Source: Candidatus Obscuribacterales bacterium
GTDB taxonomy: Bacteria > Cyanobacteriota > Vampirovibrionia > Obscuribacterales > Obscuribacteraceae
Assembly: GCA_020054205.1 (NCBI GenBank)
Contig: JAGVLS010000006.1
Span: 1-50,574, forward strand
Direction of reading: 5' to 3'
DNA: 50,574 nucleotides
Shown here: piece after piece, positions 43,498-50,574 of the stretch
How the letters are laid out: every line of letters starts with the position of its first letter
Position numbering within the stretch: the first letter of the stretch is position 1
The notes under the pieces: model-generated
What the model saw: the letters and a program-made list of their open reading frames with translations, nothing else
Told to the model about the DNA's origin: nothing
Database searches by the model: none
Position numbers and translations under genes: made by a program

Positions 43498-43527
43498 CTT
43501 GTTTAAGGAGTCTTTATGGTAAACAAG
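43498..43527. repeat. 8-bp inverted repeat upstream of PiT
   Basis: Cttgttta (43498-43505) and taaacaag (43520-43527) are exact reverse complements with a 14-base centre, and a T6 run follows on the plus strand. It could be a regulator site for the PiT promoter or a weak terminator on the plus strand; I cannot decide. Confidence 0.4.
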
Positions 43528-43566
43528 GATTTTTTAAAACTATCTATAAATACAAACACCGAACTC

Positions 43567-43872
43567 TTATAAATGTCCAACTTCTACTGCTTCCAGATAG
43601 CTGGGTTCGGTATAGACCCACAAATCACCTGGACGCCAAGGTAAAGGTTGTTTGAGTAGATACTTGTAAACTAACAATTGTCGAATAATACGCCTTGCAT
43701 TTGGGTTGCTGTCACCCCGTTTGTCATTGGCTAATTTGGTCCTTAACTGAATAGCTTCTCTTTTAGTCCAGCAATATGCTGGACCTGGGCTTAACCCACG
43801 TGAGCGACACAATACTGCGACTTTCCCGGTAGGTTGCGGCCACCCTAAAATGTAAAATCCATCTTCTGGCAT
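43567..43872 (-). CDS. Hypothetical protein, Arg/Trp-rich
   Basis: Unrecognised. A 101-residue product with many Arg and Trp residues (WTKREAIQLRTKL, ARRIIRQLLVYKYLLK, WRPGDLWVYTEP). It has no signal peptide or TM segment. The 130-base gap to PiT and the separate promoter region suggest an independent unit. An AAAGG lies upstream of the ATG. Confidence 0.45.
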   Translation of the reverse strand: MPEDGFYILGWPQPTGKVAVLCRSRGLSPGPAYCWTKREAIQLRTKLANDKRGDSNPNARRIIRQLLVYKYLLKQPLPWRPGDLWVYTEPSYLEAVEVGHL

Positions 43873-44025
43873 ACTGCCTTTGTTTTAAGACCTTTCTTAG
43901 TTATAACTTATGAGACCACCAACGCGGTGTGTCAACATGTGTCAATTATCATATGTTATTTGCTGTATGGCAACTGCTATAGCCCAGCTTCTTGTATATT
44001 TAGTAAACATTCAGTGATTTTTAAT

Positions 44026-44346
44026 ATGTTTGACCCGTTAAAGACCATTGTTATTTATCATCCGGCTGCAATTGGCGATGTTGTACTTGCTACTGCTGTG
44101 CCGGTAGTTTTAAAACACAACTTCCCAAATATCAAAATTATTCATTTGACTCATAAGAGTCTGCTTGACTTGCTTCACCTTTGTCCAGCTATCGACCAAG
44201 TAATTGCATTTGATAAAAACGCAAGTTTATGGCAACAACGTGAACAAATCGCCAAGCTCAATGCTGATTTGTTTATCGACTTAACTGGATCTCTAAGAGC
44301 AATAATTCTTAGTCTTTTCAATGCAAAAAAAAATATTGCGATATAA
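44026..44346 (+). pseudogene. GT9 heptosyltransferase-like gene, 5' fragment
   Basis: Starts MFDPLKTIVIYHPAAIGDVV, the family-9 glycosyltransferase N-terminus (IGDVV/L signature) and continues to LTGSLRAIILSLFNAKK. The reading frame then runs into a stop at 44344-44346 after an A9 tract (44325-44333). An A8 tract would continue as LFNAKKILRYKKQNANARPI in the frame of the downstream fragment (44321-45052) and give about 341 residues, the family's usual length. Either the gene is broken, or the A tract is read by slippage, or a base is wrong. Confidence 0.7.
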
Positions 44347-45052
44347 AAAACAAAATGCAAACGCTCGTCCAATTCAACATGCTGTTGATAATTTTGTAGC
44401 AACGCTCAGCCCATTAGGACTAGATACAGCATCAAAATATTTTCCCTCTATTGTGCCAGATGATTTCACTTCACTTAAGTCACTTTTGGAAAAACTATCT
44501 TTAACTTCTAATTTAAATTTAGAATTAAATACTGGACGTTTGATAGCCTGTATTCCTGGCGTTGGCAAACTGCGTCCTCATAGAGCCTGGCCAAAAGAAA
44601 GATGGATAGAATTAATTGGCAAAATTTTGTCTGACAAAAACAATATAGTAATTTTAGTTGGTGGTGAAGAAGAAACTGATTTATGTGGCGAAATTAGCCA
44701 AGCTATAAAAAACAATGCCCTCGACTTTCGTCGCTGTTTAAATTTTGCTGGGCGTTTGTCACTTGCTGAAACAGCTGCATTATTGAAAAATTGCCAACTA
44801 GCAATTTCAGGCGATACTGGACCAGCCCATATTGCTGTTGCTGTGGGCACAAAAGTAATAGGACTCACAGGACCAACTTTTGCAGAGCGTAGTGGTCCTT
44901 ATGGCATGAGCGAATATGGACTAAACGCAAGTGCTATGTGTCAGTGTCATGATCAAAAAAAATGTTTGTTTATAACTGAACTTGGATCAGGAGAATGTAT
45001 GCAAAAAATTAGCGTAGAAATGGCTTATGACCAGTTGGTTTCTATAATATAA
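44321..45052 (+). CDS. GT9 heptosyltransferase-like gene, 3' fragment
   Basis: This frame encodes the C-terminal half of a GT9 enzyme: PGVGKLRPHRAWPKERWIELI, VILVGGEEETDLCGEI, LAETAALLKNCQLAISGDTGPAHIAVAVG and GLTGPTFAERSGPYG. GT9 enzymes add heptose or related sugars from ADP-heptose to lipopolysaccharide core. Alone it lacks the N-terminal Rossmann half, so it would not work; it needs joining with the upstream fragment across the A9 tract. The start shown is only the first ATG in this frame. The CxCxxxxxC (ASAMCQCHDQKKC) segment is a feature of this gene I cannot explain. Confidence 0.7.
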   Translation: MQKKILRYKKQNANARPIQHAVDNFVATLSPLGLDTASKYFPSIVPDDFTSLKSLLEKLSLTSNLNLELNTGRLIACIPGVGKLRPHRAWPKERWIELIGKILSDKNNIVILVGGEEETDLCGEISQAIKNNALDFRRCLNFAGRLSLAETAALLKNCQLAISGDTGPAHIAVAVGTKVIGLTGPTFAERSGPYGMSEYGLNASAMCQCHDQKKCLFITELGSGECMQKISVEMAYDQLVSII

Positions 45053-45057
45053 CAGAC

Positions 45058-45408
45058 TTATTTCTTTCTAACTTTTCTTTTGTTGGAGTGTCTAGAAATA
45101 ATAACTTTAGCTTTGTTTAGTAATGATTCGGGTACATGTGTACCTCTGGCTTCCATTCGACTTATATAGCCTTGGGTCAATTTCATCAATTTGGCAAGCT
45201 GTTTCTGGGTAAAACCAGCTTCAATGCGCATAATTCGTAGAGGGTTTTTGATATAATCCGACATTATGAAAGGTACAAATTCATTATTATCGAATTCGCT
45301 GTCAGCAGTTAAGAATTGATAGTCTTGATAGCGAAGTACAATGAATGCAGGCTTCCCATTATCAAATATAACTTGTGCTTTCGTATTAATCTGTTCTTTG
45401 TGACTCAT
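45058..45408 (-). CDS. Xre-family antitoxin with Phd-like N-terminal segment
   Basis: A 116-residue antitoxin of a toxin-first TA pair. The front (residues 10-35; AQVIFDNGKPAFIVLRYQDYQFL) reads like a Phd/YefM strand-helix start, and the rear (58-95; IMRIEAGFTQKQLAKLMKLTQGYISRMEARG) is a HigA/Xre helix-turn-helix. It would neutralise the toxin and repress the operon. The start overlaps the toxin gene's stop by four bases. Confidence 0.75.
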   Translation of the reverse strand: MSHKEQINTKAQVIFDNGKPAFIVLRYQDYQFLTADSEFDNNEFVPFIMSDYIKNPLRIMRIEAGFTQKQLAKLMKLTQGYISRMEARGTHVPESLLNKAKVIISRHSNKRKVRKK

Positions 45409-45680
45409 TTATAAATGTCCTTGCGATGTCCTATTTTTATGATAGATATAACTTTTTTAGAGTCATTACGATTGAACTTAATTCTATAATTACCCACTCT
45501 TAAACGATATTTTGCTTCTTTATCATTGGATAATATTTTTACGTTTAGATTTAGCTGGAAAGGGTTGTGTGCTAATAGTCCAATTGCTTCTGCTAATCTT
45601 GCTTGTGTCGTATCAGGAAGGGATAGTAGTTGTTTCTGTGCTTTTTTTGTAATTTCGACATAGTACGACACTATAACCAT
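45405..45680 (-). CDS. RelE/ParE-superfamily toxin
   Basis: A 91-residue RelE/ParE fold protein: VEITKKAQKQLLSLP, then KYRLRVGNYRIKFNR, IIKIGHRKDIYK, the core and C-terminal strand of the family. RelE-type members cut mRNA at the ribosome A site; ParE-type ones act on gyrase, and the last KIGHRKDIYK is RelE-like. The start is uncertain: ATG 45680 or GTG 45671, which has a better-spaced AAGGA. It is the first gene of the pair, overlapping the antitoxin gene by four bases. Confidence 0.8.
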   Translation of the reverse strand: MVIVSYYVEITKKAQKQLLSLPDTTQARLAEAIGLLAHNPFQLNLNVKILSNDKEAKYRLRVGNYRIKFNRNDSKKVISIIKIGHRKDIYK

Positions 45681-45859
45681 CCTTGTGTAATAATATTATC
45701 AGATATTACTAATTAATCAAATAGTTAAAAACAATAACTATTGTTAGGGTCTGGGTTGCTACTAATTCATTAGACGTTACTTTGTGGCAAAAAGTTCAAA
45801 AAAACTCTGCTTGAAATGGTTGTTTCCATATTTTTTCTATCAAGATGTCTAAGTGTTTG

Positions 45860-46162
45860 CTATGATGCTTGCGAACTAGAAGAACTTCTGGGAACAAGAA
45901 TGAAAGATCTTACATTCGATGCTTTTTTAGCAGCAATTTTATGTTGGTTTCTAAATTCATTAGCTATTGTTGCTACAAGATCTTCTGAAGAAGCTGAGTT
46001 TTGAATTTCTAGAGCTTTGAGCATAGGAAGCAATGACATCAAATTTATTAACCATTGATTACGTCTTACACTTTTCAATATCCGTTGTTTAATTTGATAT
46101 TTACTAGATGCATTTGCTTTTGCAATCTTGAGATTTTTAACTTTATTGTTTGAAATAATCAT
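45860..46162 (-). CDS. Small basic helical protein, unknown
   Basis: A 100-residue product starting at MIISNNKV, with a GAGGA site seven bases before the ATG (46162); an upstream in-frame start at 46198 is less likely. It is rich in Lys/Arg/Ser and helix formers, has no signal peptide or TM segment and ends in a Ser/Pro-Arg tail. Function is unknown. It is one of three unrecognised minus-strand genes in a row. Confidence 0.5.
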   Translation of the reverse strand: MIISNNKVKNLKIAKANASSKYQIKQRILKSVRRNQWLINLMSLLPMLKALEIQNSASSEDLVATIANEFRNQHKIAAKKASNVRSFILVPRSSSSSQAS

Positions 46163-46337
46163 ACAAATATCCTCAATGCAAAGTCGACTAGTAGCCAACC
46201 AATGTGCGCCCTAATTTCTCTTTTGCTACCAATATACATGGTTGCGTATGTGGTATCACAAAAATACATACATTAGTAATAATTTGAACTTTAGCTGGCT
46301 TCTCTAATGAATAGCGATCTTAATTAATCATAAATTA

Positions 46338-46369
46338 ATAGCTAATCTAGAAAACTAGATTAGCTATTT
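46338..46369 (-). terminator. 14-bp perfect hairpin after the 46391-47254 gene
   Basis: Arms aatagctaatctag (46338-46351) and ctagattagctatt (46356-46369) around an aaaa loop form a perfect 14-bp stem. It lies just beyond the stop of the minus-strand gene above and is AT-rich, and no long U tract follows on that strand. It is probably a terminator. Confidence 0.65.
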
Positions 46370-46390
46370 GCCCGATGTAAAAATGAAAAG

Positions 46391-47254
46391 CTATTTTAAT
46401 TTCTGAGGCTGAAGTTTAAATTTATTGTTTTGCTCATCTAGCATGCCGTTAATTTGATAAGTGAGGAAATTAACAGCATTTGGAAATAAGCCGCTTTTGC
46501 AATATATCTCATCTAGCAAACTATAAACAGCATCCAAATCCAATTTTGTTTGTTTAGTTAATTTGCCATCATTACTCAGCAAACTTTCTTTAATCTGTCC
46601 AACTAATTTATTCACTAATGATTGTCTTTCAGGAATTACACCAACAACAAGATTGTAGGCGCTGTCATTTAAGGCAATAGCTTTAGATAGATTGAGTAAT
46701 AATTCTATGCCATAGGGTGCTTTGATGACAGCATTTACTTGTCTTACTAGACAGTGTAAGTTTTCTTTTCCTGGACAATTATTGCGCATAAACTGATAAA
46801 CATTCTGCAGGCTTTCTCGTCTGCCTGATATCATACAGTATGCAATATCATTAGCTATGCTATTTACCAATTGTCTGCGCTCTTCTGAAAAATCAATGTC
46901 AAAATTGACGCCTTTAAAATCAGGCTTGACTTTATGTACATCTACTATCCTTTTTATAGATGTTCTAAACTCAAAGCCAAAGCACTTTAATTTTTTATTG
47001 ACTCTAGTGGTAAAACTGAGGATAGCATTTTCGCCTTCTGCTGCAAGTTTGAGATTCAATGCCATTTGAATTTGATTGAGTGTCAAAGCATTGAAGTTTG
47101 CTGTACCCCAAGCATTTATGATAGAGCCTGATAGATATTCTTCATTTGTAATATTGCCAACCGTGTTCAGAAAAGACATAACATCTTTCTTCTGAGATTC
47201 AGGGACCTCAATCAGGTTCTTATTAAGGTTTAGGGTAGTAGTTAAGTGTGCCAT
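46391..47254 (-). CDS. Hypothetical protein, 287 residues
   Basis: Not recognised. The start ATG is supported by a GGAGGA site six bases upstream. The product is soluble, mostly helical and rather neutral; nothing such as a signal peptide, TM helix or motif stands out. Several regions (KLAAEGENAILSFTTRVNKK and DLDAVYSLLDEIYCKSG) look like a stable globular protein. It is followed by a terminator-like hairpin and preceded by another unknown gene. Confidence 0.55.
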   Translation of the reverse strand: MAHLTTTLNLNKNLIEVPESQKKDVMSFLNTVGNITNEEYLSGSIINAWGTANFNALTLNQIQMALNLKLAAEGENAILSFTTRVNKKLKCFGFEFRTSIKRIVDVHKVKPDFKGVNFDIDFSEERRQLVNSIANDIAYCMISGRRESLQNVYQFMRNNCPGKENLHCLVRQVNAVIKAPYGIELLLNLSKAIALNDSAYNLVVGVIPERQSLVNKLVGQIKESLLSNDGKLTKQTKLDLDAVYSLLDEIYCKSGLFPNAVNFLTYQINGMLDEQNNKFKLQPQKLK

Positions 47255-47419
47255 GACTATCCTCCACTCGATTGTTCATAAGCAGCCCCGCCGGCTCTTT
47301 CACTTTAGTGTGCCAAACGCTTGTGACAAATTTGGGTCAACAGTGTGAAATTGCTGTGAAGAACGTTAGCACTTTGTAAAATTGATAGCGAATTATTATG
47401 CCAGTGTTAAATGCAGTGA

Positions 47420-47980
47420 TTATAAGTTGCGATATGCACCTGTGGAAAAGGCTTTGCAATATTGCAACCAGTTTCTTGCAAAGTCTTCCTGGGACATTTG
47501 TTTGATAACAGTTGGTGGCAAATCTAATTGACAGGGAGTCACTTTGCCGTTGGGCAGATAAACATAGCGGAATGATAAACCATGATGGCAATCATAAGAT
47601 AATAATGTCGTCCAATTTCCATTTATTTGCATTTCCAGCCGACTGCTAAAATTGTCTGAGCTGTATGCGCTATTTGTGACTGTCCGACAATTTCGTGCTA
47701 ATAAGCTGATGAATTCTTCTACCTGTTTGCCGGATTGGCGTATTTGGGCTGAAGCTGTTTTGGATGCAATCTGTTTTTCCAAATCGCTTAATAATATAGT
47801 AGGGCGTTTGTTTGTCTGCTTCAATTTTCTTAAGAACGAATTGACGTGACTTTTTTCCAAGCCTAAGCAAGAATTGCATTGGCAATTGACTGGAGAAAAA
47901 TCAGATGAATTGGTAAGAGAACTGAATTGATTTGTTGAATAATTTGTTGTCCATTCATTGGGACTGTTTTGAAAACTCAT
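47420..47980 (-). CDS. Hypothetical protein with CxxC-type pair
   Basis: Not recognised. A 186-residue product with a polar Ser/Asn/Thr-rich front (1-35) holding CQCNSC, which could bind zinc, followed by a helical part (RKLKQTNKRPTILLSDLEKQ) and a beta-rich C-terminus (NGNWTTLLSYDCHHGLSFRYVYLPNG). It has no signal peptide. Whether it is linked in function to the next two genes on this strand is not known. Confidence 0.5.
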   Translation of the reverse strand: MSFQNSPNEWTTNYSTNQFSSLTNSSDFSPVNCQCNSCLGLEKSHVNSFLRKLKQTNKRPTILLSDLEKQIASKTASAQIRQSGKQVEEFISLLARNCRTVTNSAYSSDNFSSRLEMQINGNWTTLLSYDCHHGLSFRYVYLPNGKVTPCQLDLPPTVIKQMSQEDFARNWLQYCKAFSTGAYRNL

Positions 47981-48271
47981 ACATGAATACCCTGATAGAA
48001 ACGCAATGCATAGCTCAGTATGAACACATCAAATTTTATTTGTTGGTGAATTTATTAGCTGCAATAATCTCCTTTGTGGGTTAATAAATTTAATGCAACA
48101 TACCGATGTGAATGCTTATATGCAAAAAAACATATTATTGGATAACAGCTAGATTAAATCCGCTGCTAATATTTGAAAAACTCAGGCTGGGTGGCAGTGC
48201 TAAGTCTGCTTAGTTTAACATAAACTCTATGAAATACAATTATGTACCTAACTGATGACAGAGCTAATGAC

Positions 48272-48299
48272 AGATAGATCTAAGTTATTTGATCTATCT
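48272..48299. repeat. 9-bp inverted repeat, 10-base spacer
   Basis: Agatagatc (48272-48280) and gatctatct (48291-48299) are exact reverse complements. The two-turn spacing and its place 66 bases upstream of a promoter make it a candidate operator; a hairpin is the alternative. Confidence 0.5.
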
Positions 48300-48364
48300 A
48301 AAATAAATTATTAGAACATAGGTTTATTAGACAATTAACTTCTATGTTAAACATATGAATTGCG

Positions 48365-48394
48365 TTGACAATCCTATACTTTTTCATTTATGAT
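48365..48394 (+). promoter_or_regulatory. Sigma-70-type promoter of the TPR gene
   Basis: TTGACA (48365-48370), an 18-base spacer and TATGAT (48389-48394) lie about 70 bases upstream of the likely ATG (48463). Confidence 0.6.
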
Positions 48395-48462
48395 CGTTGA
48401 GTCTTTAGGTTTCGGATACCCGCTTCGTGGCTCTCTTGGTCCCGATCTCATTTACTAATAAA

Positions 48463-49002
48463 ATGCATCTGAATTTATTAAACTTGTGCGCTTTCCGGCG
48501 CTTATTTGCATACAAAGAACTTGTTTCTTTAATGCTGGTTTTTGCTTTGGGTTTGTTAAGCGCTAGCGACGGTGTGTGCAATAGTAAAGGAGAATTTCCT
48601 GGCAAAGGAAGTTATAACGCATGGAAAAAAGCAAATGGTTTTTATAATACAGGATGCCATTTTTTCGATCAAAATAAATATACTGAAGCACTAGATTCAT
48701 ACAAACAAGCCGTTTCAATTTACCCCTATGATTCAAGTTACTATTACAATATGGGGTTAGCTTTTGAAAAGAAAAAAGACTATGTTTCTGCCGAGCGTGA
48801 ATACAAGAAGGCTATTGCTATACAGCCGGGAAAGTTTCATGTCTGGTATAACCTAGGCAGTGTGCTTTATGATCTAAATAAGTTTGATGAATCTTTGCGC
48901 GCATTCAAGAGGGCAAGCGCGTGCAATCCTACAAAGGCTCAGTCTGAGAAACTAAAATGGTATCTTGATGATCTCGCTAAACGTCGAGTTTTAGTTCGCT
49001 AA
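48463..49002 (+). CDS. Secreted TPR protein
   Basis: From the ATG at 48463 (MHLNLLNL) it encodes about 179 residues: a signal or anchor helix (24-40; SLMLVFALGLLSASDG) and three to four TPR units (ALDSYKQAVSIYPYDSSYY, AEREYKKAIAIQPGKFHVW, SLRAFKRASACNPTKAQ). A GTG at 48427 would add 12 residues and is less likely. It is close in style to the TPR protein at 19356-20264. The gene for the large disordered protein begins 12 bases after its stop, so the two are probably co-transcribed. Confidence 0.75.
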   Translation: MHLNLLNLCAFRRLFAYKELVSLMLVFALGLLSASDGVCNSKGEFPGKGSYNAWKKANGFYNTGCHFFDQNKYTEALDSYKQAVSIYPYDSSYYYNMGLAFEKKKDYVSAEREYKKAIAIQPGKFHVWYNLGSVLYDLNKFDESLRAFKRASACNPTKAQSEKLKWYLDDLAKRRVLVR

Positions 49003-49014
49003 CAGGAGTGTCAA

Positions 49015-50574
49015 ATGGCTAGACCGAGTGAAGAACCACGCGAAGCAGTAAAAACTGATAGCATTGACTCTCGTCATCAGGCGACAGATACGCAGCAGGC
49101 TGCCACAAAAGAAAAATGGGCTGCGGAGCAAGCTGACGCTAAGACAAGATTTGGTAATCAAAATACAAGAGATTTATCTATGCCTGCCGATACTCAAGCG
49201 CGTCTGAGGGCACCGGAGCAATTGACAGTACAAGAGCATGCATCTAAAGGTACTAATTTTGCTCGACCTACAGAAATAAATGGACAGCTTGGATATGTTA
49301 CGGCTGGACGTGAGGGCGGACAACAATTTAGACCGGTTAATGGTGATACAAGTTATCGAATTGCCGAAGGTGATAAAAAAAACCCAGGTAGATATTTGGA
49401 ATCTCCTGATGGGCAAAGAGTGCCTATCGAGTCGCAACGTCGTGTCGATCCTTTATCGACAGATACCGCTCCTGGTGGTAGACGTACAGAAAGTCCAGAA
49501 TTGCAAGCTTCACGTGATGCGCAGCGTGAACGGGTCCAAGAAAGAGCTGATGCACAAAGAGGAGCGGCAGTTGAAGCGCAACAGCGAGCTGATCGTTTAC
49601 AACCAGCGCGTGGTGAAGGAGCAGACAGTACAGCTCCACGTGCGAGAATGCCTGGAGATCCAACTGTAGCAGATGCTAGGGTTGAAAGAGGTCGGCAAGC
49701 ACAAGAGCAGACAGCAGAACAATTGGACACTGCTGCAAGAGGTCGTTCTGTAGATAGAACTGCAGGCATTGAAGGTGATCGTCGTGGTGTACAAGATAGA
49801 GCAGAGCGCCGCGGTGATACAGTCGAGCAAACAGCTGGTGGAAGTAGAGATCAAGGAAGATTTGATACTGCCTCTAGAAGCCCAGCTGATCGTCCAAGTG
49901 CTGACTCAGCAGAGAGACCTTCTGAACGTCGGTCAGTGAGAGAAATTATAAGTAACTTGCCAGAAAATCCAAGCGATAGAGCAAGCTATATTTCAAAAGT
50001 GGGAGATGGTTTATCATCTCGAGAGCAAAGAGTATTGGCTCAAAATTTAGTTGGACAAGGAAAAATGGATGCAGCAGAAGTAAACTCTGCGCTTAAATTA
50101 GATCGTCCGCTTGCTGGACGTTCTGAAGGGCCAGCTGCTCAGCATGCACCTTCAAGAGTGGGAGATCGCGGCGGATCTGATCAAGCAGAAGGCGGCAGCT
50201 CCAATACTAGAGGAAATAGACCACAGACATTAGGTACTGTTTCTACAGAAAGAGTTATAAAAACTGATGGAGTTGGCGGTGGCTCAAGTGATACTGCCCC
50301 TCGTGGTGGTGAAAGAAAAGTTTATGTACCAGGCAGAGGTAATGAAGGAGCATCTGGTGGCGAAGGAGTTGGAGGTGGCAGAGGTGGACGTGGTCCAAGG
50401 GATGTTGAACCCACTGCTACGCGTAATCCAGCAGCAGAAGAAGGACGCAGGGGTGAACCACCAGGAGGTAGAGGCGGACGAAGAGAAGTTGAGCCAGCTG
50501 CTACACGCAATCCGGGAGCAGAAGGAGCACCAGCAAGACCAGATCGTCCAGATAGACCAGATAGATCAGATAGA
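49015..50574 (+). CDS. Large disordered Arg/Gly/Asp/Pro-rich protein, 5' part
   Basis: The gene is open from ATG 49015 (CAGGAG six bases upstream) to the window's end, 520 codons, so the 3' end lies outside. The product is without hydrophobic segments and is mostly low complexity: Arg/Gln/Ala-rich helix-like stretches (49500-49880 in bases), a short ordered-looking block near residues 310-365 (SVREIISNLPENP, DGLSSREQRVLAQNLVGQGKMDAAEV) and Gly/Arg repeats at the end. A unit with VEPxATRNPxAE occurs twice (about 50404 and 50488), and the last codons repeat Arg-Pro-Asp. Base use is more GC-rich than its neighbours. The function is unknown; a cytoplasmic scaffold or nucleic-acid-binding protein is possible. 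Confidence 0.75.
   Translation, partial: MARPSEEPREAVKTDSIDSRHQATDTQQAATKEKWAAEQADAKTRFGNQNTRDLSMPADTQARLRAPEQLTVQEHASKGTNFARPTEINGQLGYVTAGREGGQQFRPVNGDTSYRIAEGDKKNPGRYLESPDGQRVPIESQRRVDPLSTDTAPGGRRTESPELQASRDAQRERVQERADAQRGAAVEAQQRADRLQPARGEGADSTAPRARMPGDPTVADARVERGRQAQEQTAEQLDTAARGRSVDRTAGIEGDRRGVQDRAERRGDTVEQTAGGSRDQGRFDTASRSPADRPSADSAERPSERRSVREIISNLPENPSDRASYISKVGDGLSSREQRVLAQNLVGQGKMDAAEVNSALKLDRPLAGRSEGPAAQHAPSRVGDRGGSDQAEGGSSNTRGNRPQTLGTVSTERVIKTDGVGGGSSDTAPRGGERKVYVPGRGNEGASGGEGVGGGRGGRGPRDVEPTATRNPAAEEGRRGEPPGGRGGRREVEPAATRNPGAEGAPARPDRPDRPDRSDR

Larger units (their letters stand above)
47981..48462. other. Gene-free region upstream of the TPR gene
   Basis: I see no gene here. It contains a 9-bp perfect inverted repeat with a 10-base spacer (48272-48299), the same geometry as the arsR operator, and a promoter (48365-48394) for the TPR gene. 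Confidence 0.5.

Noticed and set aside
43516..43572. 18-codon plus-strand reading frame after AAGGAG
   Set aside because: Short, lies in the promoter region of PiT and runs into the unrelated gene on the other strand; a chance frame is more likely.
43353..43655. Plus-strand frame over the PiT start
   Set aside because: It overlaps PiT on the other strand and has no support of its own.
49174..49854. Several open frames on the minus and other plus frames over the disordered gene
   Set aside because: They are shadows of a repetitive, GC-richer gene; the products are Ser/Cys-rich with no motifs.
1..50574. Mobile elements, CRISPR arrays and phage genes
   Set aside because: No transposase, integrase, regular spaced direct repeats or phage structural gene was found by reading the products and repeats.

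Overview
The window is an AT-rich bacterial chromosome segment with about 47 protein genes, one tRNA-His gene and no rRNA, CRISPR array, transposase or phage gene. The cell is Gram-negative in type: class A penicillin-binding protein, family 9 (heptosyltransferase-like) glycosyltransferase, lipoprotein signals, a Spy/CpxP-like protein, a TonB-C-like domain and a bestrophin-type channel. Many secreted TPR proteins, three stand-alone proteins with MshEN/GspE-N-like modules, a PATAN (DUF4388) domain and a huge Arg/Gly-rich disordered protein together suggest a non-photosynthetic relative of cyanobacteria (Melainabacteria/Vampirovibrionia, Obscuribacterales-like). That placement is inference from gene style, not from a marker gene.

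Layout. 1-2540: a possible structured RNA with a terminator, then a TPR lipoprotein and a secreted M20 peptidase. 2726-3347: a metal-responsive unit made of an operator, an ArsR/SmtB-type repressor and a 42-residue metallothionein-like protein with 16 cysteines. 3344-9576: MocR-type regulator, small envelope proteins, class A PBP, Spy/CpxP-like protein and a divergent SAM-hydrolase-fold protein. 9577-23809: a 484-base gene-free stretch, an LRV-repeat/MshEN-like protein, TPR and Sel1 proteins, an orphan NarL-type histidine kinase, the MshEN/PATAN protein, an MshEN membrane protein, an SGNH esterase and a short-chain dehydrogenase. 24120-30883: TonB-C-like protein, secreted TPR proteins, two small lipoproteins and a GT-C glycosyltransferase. 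30976-39862: tRNA-His, FeoB, a double M16 peptidase, a LysM protein and a DinG-type helicase. 39880-45680: bestrophin, quinone oxidoreductase, UspA and PiT phosphate transporter in one minus-strand run, then a frameshifted GT9 gene and a toxin-antitoxin pair. 45860-50574: three unrecognised genes, a TPR protein and the open 5' part of a large low-complexity gene.

Metal handling (metallothionein unit, FeoB), envelope building (PBP, GT9, GT-C, LysM, SGNH, M16) and protein-protein scaffolding (TPR, LRV, MshEN, PATAN) dominate. The most distinctive local system is the repressor-metallothionein operon. Two genes (the TPR lipoprotein and GT9) are interrupted at homopolymer tracts, which could be phase variation, transcriptional slippage or sequence error.
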